Source: Tiliqua scincoides
Taxonomy: Eukaryota; Chordata; Lepidosauria; Squamata; Scincidae
Length of the DNA: 64,000 nucleotides
Direction: 5' to 3'
Assembly (NCBI RefSeq): GCF_035046505.1
Contig: NC_089827.1
Location: 59,896,856 to 59,960,855 of the forward strand
The notes below the pieces were generated by a model. That model had not been told where the DNA came from and did not search any database. It saw only the letters and a program-made list of their open reading frames with translations. Position 1 is the stretch's first letter. Each line of letters opens with the position of its first letter. This document shows positions 12,156 through 20,140 of the stretch, piece by piece. A program made the translations under genes and the position numbers.

Positions 12156-12860
12156 CCTCACCGGGGCAGGTGAACTCCGCGGGGGAACTTGGTGCTTCCG
12201 GGCGAGCGAGGCCCAGGCCGGCTGCGGAGAGGGAGGCGCCGCCTCTGCCTTCAGCGGGCCAGGCATCCCCGACCCCTCTGTCCCCGCCAGGGGGGAGCAG
12301 CCCGCAGGCCCGGCCCGGCCGCGGTGCTCCCGCCCTCCCCGCGCAGGCAGGCGGGCGGGCGGGCGGGCGCAGGCGGCGCTCCTTACCGTCCCGGGAGGTG
12401 CCCATGAGCTGGTCCAGCATCGCGCGCATCTGGGCCTGGGCCGACATCGCGAAGGCGCGTGAGGCCCGCTGGCGGCCGAGTCCGACGAGGCTCCGCCCAC
12501 GCGGCCTGCAGGAGGCCGAGGCGCAGCGGCGCTTCCTCCCCGCTCAGAGCCGCGCAGCCTCAGGGCGCCTAGCCCGGTCCTCGCCGGAGAGCGGAGCGGT
12601 CCCGTCCGCGCCTCGGGTCGAGAGCTCCCCGCGCTCGTCCCCGCACGCCCGCCTCGCTCGGGAGCGCGCGCCCCTGGCGGCAACGGACATCCGCGCCCGC
12701 CTCGGCGACTCCCGCCCGCTGATTGGCCCGGCCGGCGCCTGCTCCGCGACTCCCAGGCGCTCCGCCCCCGCCCAGCGGCCGCCGTGTCCCGCGGCTGAGG
12801 GGAGGCGCTCCTGCTCGTCGCGACGAGACTGAGCGCCCCAGCCGGGCGGGTCTGGTCAGA
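12130..12860 (-). promoter_or_regulatory. LUC7L2: CpG-island promoter of LUC7L2
   Basis: The stretch is very GC- and CpG-rich, in sharp contrast to its AT-rich surroundings, and contains LUC7L2 exon 1. An inverted CCAAT element (gattggcccg) lies at about 12,720, roughly 275 bases upstream of the ATG. No TATA box is evident. This fits a housekeeping promoter. The transcription start site cannot be fixed from sequence alone. Confidence 0.85.
12387..12447 (-). CDS. LUC7L2: LUC7-like 2, pre-mRNA splicing factor, coding exon 1 (partial gene)
   Basis: The minus-strand ATG at 12,447 opens MSAQAQMRAMLDQLMGTSRD plus the first base of a glycine codon. This matches my memory of the N-terminus of vertebrate LUC7L2; the paralogue LUC7L has ALLDQLMGTARDG instead. 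The exon ends at 12,387 with donor G|GTAAGG, so it is phase 1. LUC7L2 is a U1 snRNP-associated protein with two zinc-finger domains and an RS-rich tail that influences 5' splice-site choice in the nucleus; those parts are encoded by later exons not found in the window. The start lies in a CpG island. FMC1 lies 4 kb upstream in the same orientation, as in human, where FMC1-LUC7L2 read-through transcripts are annotated. Here FMC1 exon 1 ends in phase 0 and LUC7L2 exon 1 in phase 1, so a direct FMC1-exon-1 to LUC7L2-exon-2 splice would change frame. Confidence 0.9.
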
Positions 12861-12954
12861 AGCAAGCCCCGTTGTAGTCAGTGGGGCTGCTCGCAGGAAA
12901 GTGTGGACAGGACGGCAGCCCGCAGCCCTCCCGAGGCGTTCGCGCTGTGGAAAC

Positions 12955-13262
12955 AACACTCACAAAGATACCACAAACAGCACACTCACAGACAGACAAC
13001 ACACTCACAGAGACACCCCACACAGACAGACAGACAGACAGACAGGCAACACACAGAGACACCACACACACACACACACAGACAACACGCTCACAGGGAC
13101 ACCACACACAGACAACATACTCAGACAACACACTCACAGAGACACCACACACACAAACACAACACACTCACAGACACCACACACACTCACACAACACGCT
13201 CACACACTCAGACACCACACACACAGCGCTCACAAACACACACACACACCCAGAGTCACAGG
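12955..13262. repeat. CA-rich minisatellite upstream of LUC7L2
   Basis: About 300 bases consist almost only of variants of cacacagacaccacacacac with interspersed ctcacagaga blocks and a (gaca)n run near 13,022-13,050. It is followed by (ggga)n at 13,267-13,290. It lies 500-800 bases upstream of the LUC7L2 ATG. Open frames rich in T, H, Q and R through it are artefacts of the repeat. Confidence 0.9.
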
Positions 13263-13584
13263 CACAGGGAGGGAGGGAGGGAGGGAGAACAGCTCCTTTC
13301 TTGCCCTGCCTTTTTAAATTATAAAGTTACAGTTCTGTGCAGTTGGGGGGGGGGGGAAGGAATCTCCTTTGAACTCCATTCCTTCTGAGTAACACTTGAA
13401 TACAATGTGAAGTATAATTCTAGTGTTTACACAGAACTGCCACTGGGTTCCCTGAGATTCTTTCTGTATAAATGTGTATGTTCACTATGGTGAACATTAA
13501 TAGTATGTTCACTATTAATATATTCATTCACCAAAATATCACAATTTACATCCAAAATGAGACCACATCTCCAAAAGACTCTGG

Positions 13585-13670
13585 CTGCAATCCTTGCCAC
13601 ACATTCCTGAGAGTAAGCCCCATTGAACAAAATAGGACTTGCTTCTGAGTAGACCTGCTTCGGTTTGTGC
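13585..13670. repeat. Dispersed ~85-bp fold-back repeat
   Basis: This is a single copy running from ggctgcaatcc, through agtaagccccattgaacaaa and ttgcttctgagtagacctg, to a g-tgtgcc end. The two halves are imperfect inverted copies of each other around the cattgaa-centre. It is the same family as the copies near 19,505, 19,591, 21,215, 36,602, 50,419, 54,315 and 54,850. Confidence 0.75.
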
Positions 13671-14344
13671 CCAAAGTTTTATTGTACTTAGGACTGAATT
13701 TTTGTTTTACATGTATAATGAAATTGGTTTAGTCCATTTGACTTCAGCTCTCCAATCATTTTTTTCTTTAAGATAGTAGACAATAGTATAGAGCATTTGG
13801 AAGAACTTATCATACATGACATAAATAAATGGATAAATTAATAAGAGGTAGAAGTAGATGAGCAAGTAGATTAGGAGGTATAGTAGGATTAATTAGTAAT
13901 GGTATACTCAGCACTCCTAAATGTATGTTATATGTTTGTATTATCTGTATTGTTTTGTATTGTGTGATGTCTGTGTGTGTTGATTTAAAAAATTAATAAA
14001 ATTTTTTTTAAAAGGTAGTAGACATATCCACAAGGGGCTCACAAACATGTCAAAAAAATAAAGAGCTTTGAAGCCTATGAGACAGAGCACAATATAAACA
14101 GAAATAACGGTTGCTGTTGTGAGCCACCCTAGTAAGGGCAGAATAAGAATGTCTTATAAATAAAATGGCTCCTTATCCCAAAGGGCTCACCGTAAAAAAA
14201 ACAAAAACAAAAAAACTCAAAACAGCATAGGCCTGAAATTACAGGCCTGTTTCCCCCCCCCCCATTTTCCTCAAAGCTTTCAAACACAACCCTTTACAAT
14301 TCAAACATGTTTTTATTTCACTAGAATCACTCCCATGAAACAAA

Positions 14345-14405
14345 AGGAAGCTGGTCTAAATGGGCCCTTGGCCTGATCCAGCAGGGGTCTTGTTATGTTC
14401 TTTAT
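14345..14405 (+). mobile_element. CR1-like LINE 3' tail fragment
   Basis: The stretch gaagctggtctaaatgggcc and tggcctgatccagcaggg is the typical non-coding 3' tail of reptilian CR1-like LINEs. It lies just before a longer CR1-like copy and repeats that copy's tail near 15,110-15,150. Confidence 0.6.
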
Positions 14406-14489
14406 ATGTACAACTGTGCTAGTCTTGTAGTTCTCAACCCAGAACCCAAGATATCAAGGACTACCTGCCTGGTTTTCTTCCGCTGCCAC

Positions 14490-15165
14490 CTGTACCTAGT
14501 TTACAAATCTATGGTAAGGCCACACCTGGAGTATTGTGTCCAGTTCTGGTCCCCCCATCTCAAAAAAGACATAGTGGAAATGGAAAAGGTGCAAAAGAGA
14601 GCGACTAAGATGATTACTGGGCTGGGGCACCTTCCTTATGAGGAAAGGCTATGGCGTTTGGGCCTCTTCAGCCTAGAAAAGAGACGCCTGAGGGGGGACA
14701 TGATTGAGACATACAAAATTATGCAGGGAATGGACAGAGTGGATAGGGAGATGCTCTTTACACTCTCACATAATACCAGAACCAGGGGACATCCACTAAA
14801 ATTGAGTGTTGGGCAGGTTAGGACAGACAAAAGAAAATATTTCTTTACTCAGCGTGTGGTCGGTCTGTGGAACTCCTTGCCACAGGATGTGGTGCTGGCA
14901 TCTAGCCTAGACACCTTTAAAAGGGGATTGGACAAGTTTCTGGAGGAAAAATCCATTATGGGTTACAAGCCATGATGTGTATGCGCAACCTCCTGATTTT
15001 GGAAATGGGTTAAGTCAGAATGCCAGATGTAGGGGAGGGCACCAGGATGAGGTCTCTTGTTATCTGGTGTGCTCCCTGGGGCATTTGGTGGGCCGCTGTG
15101 AGATACAGGAAGCTGGACTAGATGGGCCTATGGCCTGATCCAGTGGGGCTGTCCTTATGTTTACC
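14490..15165 (+). mobile_element. CR1-like LINE, 3' end with intact C-terminal open frame
   Basis: The plus strand encodes the C-terminal part of a CR1/L3-group LINE polyprotein. Recognisable blocks are MVRPHLEYCVQFWSPHLKKD, a KRATKMITGL stretch, YEERLWRLGLFSLEKRRLRG, RVVGLWNSLPQDVV and DTFKRGLDKF. This part is uninterrupted from about 14,495 to the stop at 14,973, suggesting a fairly young copy. The 3' tail (gaagctggactagatgggcc ... tggcctgatccagtgggg) ends near 15,165. The element is 5' truncated: the endonuclease and reverse transcriptase domains are absent. It lies between LUC7L2 and FMC1. Confidence 0.85.
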
Positions 15166-15855
15166 AAAGCCTTGTTTTCTACAAAGACTTGAGGGATAAT
15201 GGAGACTCCCTTCCCATGTTTTGCCAGAAGTTGGGGCAGAATTGCAGTATATTGTTTAAAGATACTTACCAGAAGATCATGCACTGTATGGATTTTATTT
15301 TTTGACATAGCATCATTCCCTACAATAGCAAGTTCAACTTGTATGCCAATCAGATTGTAGCCAAAATAGGACCACTACCAATGGTAGAGGTTTGAAGTCT
15401 AGCAATTTGAAATTAAAAGAAAATACACTTTGCTTCTTGGGAAGCCCAAGGGTTAATGGAAAAAGCAGAGCAACACCACTATAGGAGTCTTTCCTATTTC
15501 TGGTGCAAGAGGGGGCAGAGTTAAACTTTCAGTTTAAATTGAAAAGGAAGAAGGACAGATAGTGTGTACACATACATACCCACAATGAGAACATCTGAAC
15601 CAGAGATTGAATGAGAAAAAGGTAAAGGCTGGCTGTTTCATGCAAATTGCTATCTATCCCTGAAGCCTATCAGTGCAATCCAAAGTATGCATAGCAAACC
15701 CCATTTTGCTGCAGTACATAGCCAATTGTTATAGCCAATTGTTAAATGCACATGTTAACACTTCAGTATTGTGATGCTGCCAAACTGAAAACCAACTTCT
15801 GAATGAACAATCCAATAATACACGAGAAGAACACTTTGCTGCAAATGCTCTAACT

Positions 15856-16320
15856 CAGGGGTGCCCAAACCCCGGCCCGGGGGCCACTTGCGGCCCTCAA
15901 GGCCTCTCAATGCGGCCCTCAGGGAGCCCCCAGTCTCCAATGAGCCTCTGGCCCTCTGGAGATTTGTTGGAGCCCGCACTGGCCTGACGCAACTCCTCTC
16001 AGCATGAGGGCGACTGTTTGACCTCTCAGTGAGCTGTTGGATGAGGGCTCCCTCCAGTGCTTGCTCTTTCACATCTGTGATGCAGTAGCAGCAGCAAAGG
16101 AAAGGCCAGCCTTGCTTTGTGCAAGACCTTTTACAGGCCTTGAGCTATTGCAATACCGTCATTCATTCATATAAGTTCATCTTTAATATATTCATTTATG
16201 TAAACCTATGTAAATTTATTCAAATTTTAAATGTAAATTAATTCTTCCCCCCCCCCCGGCCCCCAACACAGTGTCAGATAGGTGATGTGGCCCTCCTGCC
16301 AAAAGCTTTGGACACCCCTG
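15856..16320. mobile_element. hAT non-autonomous element with perfect 8-bp TSD
   Basis: The ends are CAGGGGTGCCCAAACC and GGACACCCCTG, which are inverted copies. The element is flanked by ctctaact at 15,848-15,855 and again at 16,321-16,328. An 8-bp duplication with CAG...CTG ends is diagnostic of hAT transposition. The 465-bp body (rich in ggccctcaggg-like blocks) has no transposase. The copy at 58,998-59,440 is the same family in the opposite orientation. Confidence 0.92.
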
Positions 16321-16460
16321 CTCTAACTATATGAAAATCATGGGCAACACAAAGTCCTGGTGAGAAATTCTTCATTTCATGCAAAACATGAAACAGATAT
16401 GTTTAAACAGACAGAGCCTGAAAAACAATTATAATGTCTCTGTTGAATAATAATTAATCC

Positions 16461-16664
16461 TTATGGTTCCCATCCTTTCCCCCCAGGTTGCTGAGGTAGC
16501 TTAAGTCCCACAAGCCCAGCCACTTCTTCTGATGAGCGCTCTCCACGTCCATGATATTCTTGATGGAGTGCCAAGTGCTTTTGAACACTACGCAGGAGGC
16601 AGAGATAGGTGGCAGCCTGAAAATGTAGGTCATGCTGAGCCCTGCATAACTTTTCACTGGTTAC
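16461..16664 (-). CDS. FMC1: FMC1 homologue, coding exon 2 (C-terminal 67 residues)
   Basis: The exon begins after the acceptor CTCCAG at 16,665 and encodes VTSEKLCRAQHDLHFQAATY, then LCLLRSVQKHLALHQEYHGR and a glycine-rich C-terminus ending KGWEP, followed by TAA at 16,461-16,463. I recall human FMC1 ending in the same KGWEP and also being 113 aa; the two exons here give 46 + 67 = 113. Phase 0 joins to exon 1 exactly (AFRAHR + VTSEK). FMC1 is a small mitochondrial protein needed for assembly or stability of the F1 part of ATP synthase, where yeast Fmc1 works with the chaperone Atp12. No canonical AATAAA is obvious immediately downstream, so the 3' end is not fixed. Confidence 0.97.
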   Translation of the reverse strand, partial: VTSEKLCRAQHDLHFQAATYLCLLRSVQKHLALHQEYHGRGERSSEEVAGLVGLKLPQQPGGKGWEP

Positions 16665-16708
16665 CTGGAGACAGAGAAATACAAGACATTTAGTACAAGC
16701 ACAACATA

Positions 16709-17207
16709 CAGGTCCAACCTTATTATACACAGATTTTTTATACACGGATTTGACTCAACACAAATAGCCCCTGCAAATGAGAAGGAATATGCTGATCCCT
16801 GGAGAAGGGGAAAAAGGCACCCCTTCAAAATCACAGTTTAAAAAACTGCTTTTCTTACTGTTGTGGAGAGACAGTCATGCAAGTGATCATTCTATTCTTC
16901 AGCTGAGCCAGGCAAGCTGAGCCAAGGGTCCTTTGCATTTCCTCTACAACAGTAAAAAAAAAGCTGTTTTTAAACCACAAGTGTAAAGGGACACACTTTT
17001 AAATTTTTTAAAATTTGCTTTTATTTAACACAGAACCAAACCCCTGCAATTGCTGAGGCATGGCCTTATTACATTAGGAGCAATGGACGGGCAAAAGACC
17101 TGGAAGTGGGTCTTTAAATCTAATTTTACACTGTATTTTTAGCCATGGATTTTTTTATCCACTGGGGTTCTGGAATGGAACACTAACAGATAACAAGATG
17201 TGACCTG
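16709..17207. mobile_element. pogo/Tigger-like element in FMC1 intron 1
   Basis: The ends are caggtccaaccttattatac and the inverted-type end gatgtgacctg, flanked by TA on both sides (16,707-16,708 and 17,208-17,209). The terminal CAGG...CCTG plus TA duplication fits Tc1/mariner-superfamily pogo elements. No transposase frame is present. Confidence 0.65.
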
Positions 17208-17516
17208 TATACATTTTACTGTAGATTCCTACTCAAGAGTCTAGGTGAATTTTAGTACAAAGTTTATTATAGACAAGCAAAGTTACAGTTCAACTCAGGA
17301 AATTCATACTGAGGAAAGGGGGAAGAGAAAGGATATTAACAGTTCGTCTTGAGGGTTTGGGGAAATAGGCTAGTAACCACAAATTTCAATAACACCTGTG
17401 AATTTTACAGATAATCTCATTTAAAAACACATTATCTTAATTAAATTTGACTCTGTGCCTACTTAGGCTCAGACACAAACATCTGCTCAAATAAAAACAA
17501 ATCTAGGAGAAACTAC

Positions 17517-17825
17517 GGAACTTTCTGCCACAGGACGTGGGGGTGGCGCCTGGCTGCCTTTAAAAGCGGAACGACTGTGTCTGCAGAACTCCCCGCCACA
17601 GGACGTGGGGGTGGCGTCCGGCCTTGATGCCTTTAAAAGGGAACGACTGTGCCTGTGGAACTCCCTGACACAGGGTGTGGGGGTGGCGCCTGGTCTGGAC
17701 GCCTTTAAAGGGGGAACGACTGTGTCTGCGGAACTCCCTGCCACGGCGTGGCGTGTGGCCTAGACGCCCTGCGGAACTCCCTGCCTCAGGACGTGGGTGG
17801 CGCCTGCCCTGGACTGCCTGCAAGG
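17517..17825 (+). repeat. ~70-bp tandem array derived from a CR1 coding segment, in FMC1 intron 1
   Basis: Five units begin ggaactccctgccacagga (or a variant) at about 17,517, 17,585, 17,657, 17,730 and 17,773. Each continues with cgtgggggtggcgcctgg and gcctttaaaaggggaacg; the fourth unit is short. The block is a GC-enriched version of the CR1-like LINE sequence at 14,864-14,935, which encodes LWNSLPQDVV and the DTFKRG stretch. The array starts about 90 bases beyond the FMC1 exon 1 donor and forms the edge of the FMC1 CpG island. Confidence 0.85.
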
Positions 17826-17914
17826 CCAGGTGCGAGGGAGGCACCGGGCGGCCCCTGAGAGGCAGGAGAAAAGGGCCCTTCGCACAGCGAGCCCTGCCCA
17901 AGCCGCCCGCATAC

Positions 17915-18052
17915 CCGGTGCGCCCGGAAGGCCTCCCGCAGGTACTGCGCAGCCGCCGCGTCTCGGGAGGAGCGCCCGACCCCGCCCCTCAGGTAACGGA
18001 GCTCCCGCAACAGGCCGCGGAAAGTGCTCAGCGGCGACCCCAACGCCGCCAT
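17915..18052 (-). CDS. FMC1: FMC1 homologue, coding exon 1 (N-terminal 46 residues)
   Basis: The minus strand reads MAALGSPLSTFRGLLRELRY, continues LRGGVGRSSRDAAAAQYLRE, and ends AFRAHR at the donor CGG|GTATGC. The match to the remembered human sequence (MAALGSP, TFRGLLRELRYL, AFRAHR) identifies FMC1. The ATG at 18,052 is in a strong context (AAGATGG). An upstream in-frame ATG at 18,124 would add 24 residues, but the family starts at MAALGSP. The LRELRYL helix resembles the LYR-type motif of small mitochondrial assembly factors, and the arginine-rich N-terminal half fits mitochondrial import. Exon 2 follows after a 1,250-base intron. The residues between LRYL and AFRAHR differ most from human and are glycine/alanine-rich. 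Confidence 0.97.
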
Positions 18053-18564
18053 CTTGAGCGCCTCGCTTGGGGGGGGAGCGAGGTCTTTCAACCAATCAAC
18101 ACGCAGCTTCCCACGCCCAGCCAATAAGAAGGGCGCGTCATTTCAGCCAGCGGCCAACGCCTTTTTCCTGCTCGCGTGCCAGGCTCGACCAAACGACCCG
18201 CGGTCGACCGAACTCGGCAAGCTGCGGCGAAGCCTCGCGGGCTCGAGCCCATCCACAGAGCGAGCAATCGAATACCGAGGCGCGATCAGCGGCGTCCTGA
18301 GCGCAGTTCCTTGTTCCACCCAAGGGCGGCCCCTGGTGGCCGTGCCGGGCACTGCACGTCCAGCATCGCTGAGTATGAAAGTAGTTTGAAAGAAACTCCC
18401 CGTAGTTGTGAAAGCAGGAAAAGTCATTTCATAATTACTTATTCGTTTATTTTGTTTCTCCATTTACATAAACAAATAAAACACTCACCTACATTCACAA
18501 AGCAATGAAGGATCAGCTCCTCCCTGTCCCTGACTTGGAAAGATTTGGAGATTCCCCTCTACAC

Positions 18565-18911
18565 CAGTGTTTCTCAAACTGTGGGTCATGAGCCATTATC
18601 TGGTGGGTCCACATTCATTTCAATATTTTATTTTTAACACATTAGACTTGATGCTACCATGACATGTGACTGCACTGGGGAAATGTTGCAGACCTGTCTT
18701 TTTAACAGGCTACTCCATACAGTATATGCTTTTGACAATGATAGGCAATGGGACTTACTCCTGGGTGAGGGTGAGTAGGATTGCAGCCTAGGATGGTTAA
18801 AATTTTCCTGCTGGATGATGTCACTTCTGGCCATGACCTCACTTCTGGTGGGTCCTGACAGAATATCATTCTTAAAAGTGGGTCCTGGTGCTGAAAGTTT
18901 GAGAATCACTG
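18565..18911. mobile_element. hAT non-autonomous element (347 bp), near-perfect TSD
   Basis: It starts CAGTGTTTCTCAAACTGTGG and ends AGTTTGAGAATCACTG. The flanks are ctctacac (18,557-18,564) and ctctgcac (18,912-18,919), an 8-bp duplication with one difference. The interior contains attagacttgatgctaccat, a segment related to the fold-back repeat (ggcaatgggacttactcctg) and gatgatgtcacttctggcc. Related copies lie at 40,221-44,139 (interrupted), 59,700-60,050 and, more distantly, 51,280-51,903. Confidence 0.92.
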
Positions 18912-19026
18912 CTCTGCACTGTTCCTTTTAGAGGGAGCGAGTTTCTCCCTGCCAGGAACAACCATTTTTCAGGGATTCCTGACGACTGGCTTCTTAAGGC
19001 CCCCTCCCTGCTCAGCAAAGCCACTC

Positions 19027-19170
19027 TGAGACTGCAATCCTATACACTTACCTGGGAGTAAATGTATTTATTTATTTACAATATTTCTACCTCTCCTTTC
19101 CTGCGCTGACAGCAGATGCTATTGAGTCCAATTGGACTTACTTCTGAGTAGACAGGCATAGGATTGTTCA
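19027..19170. repeat. Fold-back repeat split by a short insertion
   Basis: The left half (actgcaatcctatacactta ... gggagtaaat) ends near 19,062 and the right half (ccaattggacttacttctga ... gcataggattg) resumes near 19,128. About 65 bases of tttatttatttacaat-type LINE/SINE tail sequence separate them. Confidence 0.6.
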
Positions 19171-19504
19171 GTGAGAGGTAAACTGGAGGCAGTCTCTTCC
19201 TCAATCCCCCTTCTTAATGGGTTTCTTCTGCCACACTTGCTGCTGCTGCTGCTACCACATCTCTATCTACTGGCATCTAGGCTGGCAGCTGATGGGGACA
19301 GTGCTGCTCCTTCCAGCCTCCAAGATGCTGCCAGCTGTAGGGTTGGATGGAGTGTGCAGCCCGTCCTGGCTCAAGTGCTCTGGCGGGCACTTTCAGCTCA
19401 TCCTATGAAGCACGAGTCTTTTTACACATCCACACAATTATGCATATGAAATAACAGCAAATAATAAAAAAAATACTGTTCCTACATATCCAATGCATAG
19501 TTAA

Positions 19505-19682
19505 GGCTGCAACCCTATTCACTTTCCTGGGAGTAAACCCCATTGACTCTAATAGGCCTTACTTCTAAGTAGACATGCCTAAGATTGACCTGTAAGGCAG
19601 CAATCCTATTCACACCTGGGAGTGAATTCCATTAAATATAATAGGACTTACTTCTGAGTAGAAATGCCTAGAATTGGGCTCT
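19505..19682. repeat. Two adjacent fold-back repeat copies
   Basis: Copies run from about 19,505 to 19,590 and from 19,591 to 19,682. Each has a gcaatcctattcac head, a gggagtaaaccccattgac-type middle, and a ggacttacttctgagtaga tail. They sit just downstream of the tRNA gene. Confidence 0.75.
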
Positions 19683-19773
19683 GTGAGTAGTAGGGCTGAG
19701 GGTATCTATACGCCTGAGTGGCTTTCAAAGTGTCTTCCTAACATAAGGCAACTCAGTCAAAAAGGGGGGGAGT

Positions 19774-19779
19774 AAAAAA
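19774..19779 (-). terminator. RNA polymerase III terminator of the tRNA gene
   Basis: The minus strand carries a run of six T four bases after the tRNA 3' end. Four or more T residues at this position stop Pol III, which supports the tRNA being a live gene rather than a pseudogene. Confidence 0.85.
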
Positions 19780-19782
19780 TCT

Positions 19783-19855
19783 CACCCCAGATGGGACTCG
19801 AACCCACAATCCCTGGCTTAGGAGGCCAATGCCTTATCCATTAGGCCACTGGGGC
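19783..19855 (-). tRNA. tRNA-Arg (anticodon CCU)
   Basis: The 73-base minus-strand sequence starts GCCCCAGTGGCCTAATGGAT and ends GGTTCGAGTCCCATCTGGGG plus TG. All four arms fold: acceptor GCCCCAG/CTGGGGT with G-U at the first pair, anticodon stem TTGGC/GCCAG, and T arm GTGGG/CCCAT around TTCGAGT. The A box (TGGCCTAATGG) and B box (GGTTCGAGTCC) are intact. The anticodon CCT decodes AGG. It differs from the human tRNA-Arg-CCT as I recall it at only two positions. There is no intron. A T6 terminator follows. I recall a human tRNA-Arg-CCT immediately next to FMC1, so the linkage is probably ancient. Confidence 0.95.
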
Positions 19856-19993
19856 TGACACAATTTCTGTTCTTCCAATCAAGCCTTTGCTGGTAGCTAG
19901 TCATTCTTCCGTCGTCAAACCCCACCCCTTTCTCAGGCTTTGCAGCTGCTCCAATACACAGAATCAGCGTGCGTGGAAGTAACATGCAGCATA

Positions 19994-20140
19994 GCTCGGT
20001 GGCGTAGCTAGAAGGGGGGCAAAGCGGTTTTGCAGGGAGCCTCACTGCGGTGTGCAAGTGGCCCCTCCCCTTCGGAGCCATTCTGGGAGGGGGGCTCCCT
20101 GCAAAACTGCTTTGCACCCCCTCTACCTACGCCACCGAGC
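19994..20140. mobile_element. Palindromic MITE with ~48-bp inverted ends
   Basis: The left arm begins gctcggtggcgtagctagaa and runs to gcagggagcc; the right arm is its near-perfect inverse, ending ctacgccaccgagc. Only about 50 bases separate the arms. I recall gtggcgtagctag-type ends from abundant reptilian DNA transposons. The target duplication is not clear. Confidence 0.75.

Larger units (their letters stand above)
17500..18370 (-). promoter_or_regulatory. FMC1: CpG-island promoter of FMC1
   Basis: GC- and CpG-rich sequence surrounds FMC1 exon 1 and contrasts with AT-rich flanks. Two CCAAT pentamers lie on the plus strand at 18,092-18,096 and 18,121-18,125, about 40 and 70 bases upstream of the ATG, a usual NF-Y position. 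No TATA box is seen. The tRNA-Arg gene lies a further 1.4 kb upstream. Confidence 0.85.

Noticed and set aside
12000-12959. 319-codon open frame on the minus strand (and 256-codon frame on the plus strand) over the LUC7L2 CpG island
   Set aside because: GC-rich sequence lacks stop codons by composition. The composition is Arg/Pro/Ala/Ser-rich without domains, and the true exon uses a different frame with a clear donor site.
12723-13388. 221-codon open frame rich in His, Thr and Gln
   Set aside because: It is the translation of a CA-rich minisatellite, open in several frames at once.
17987-18124. Upstream ATG at 18,124 as the FMC1 start
   Set aside because: It would add 24 residues that are absent from the family, whereas the ATG at 18,052 gives the conserved MAALGSP start and the expected 113 aa.
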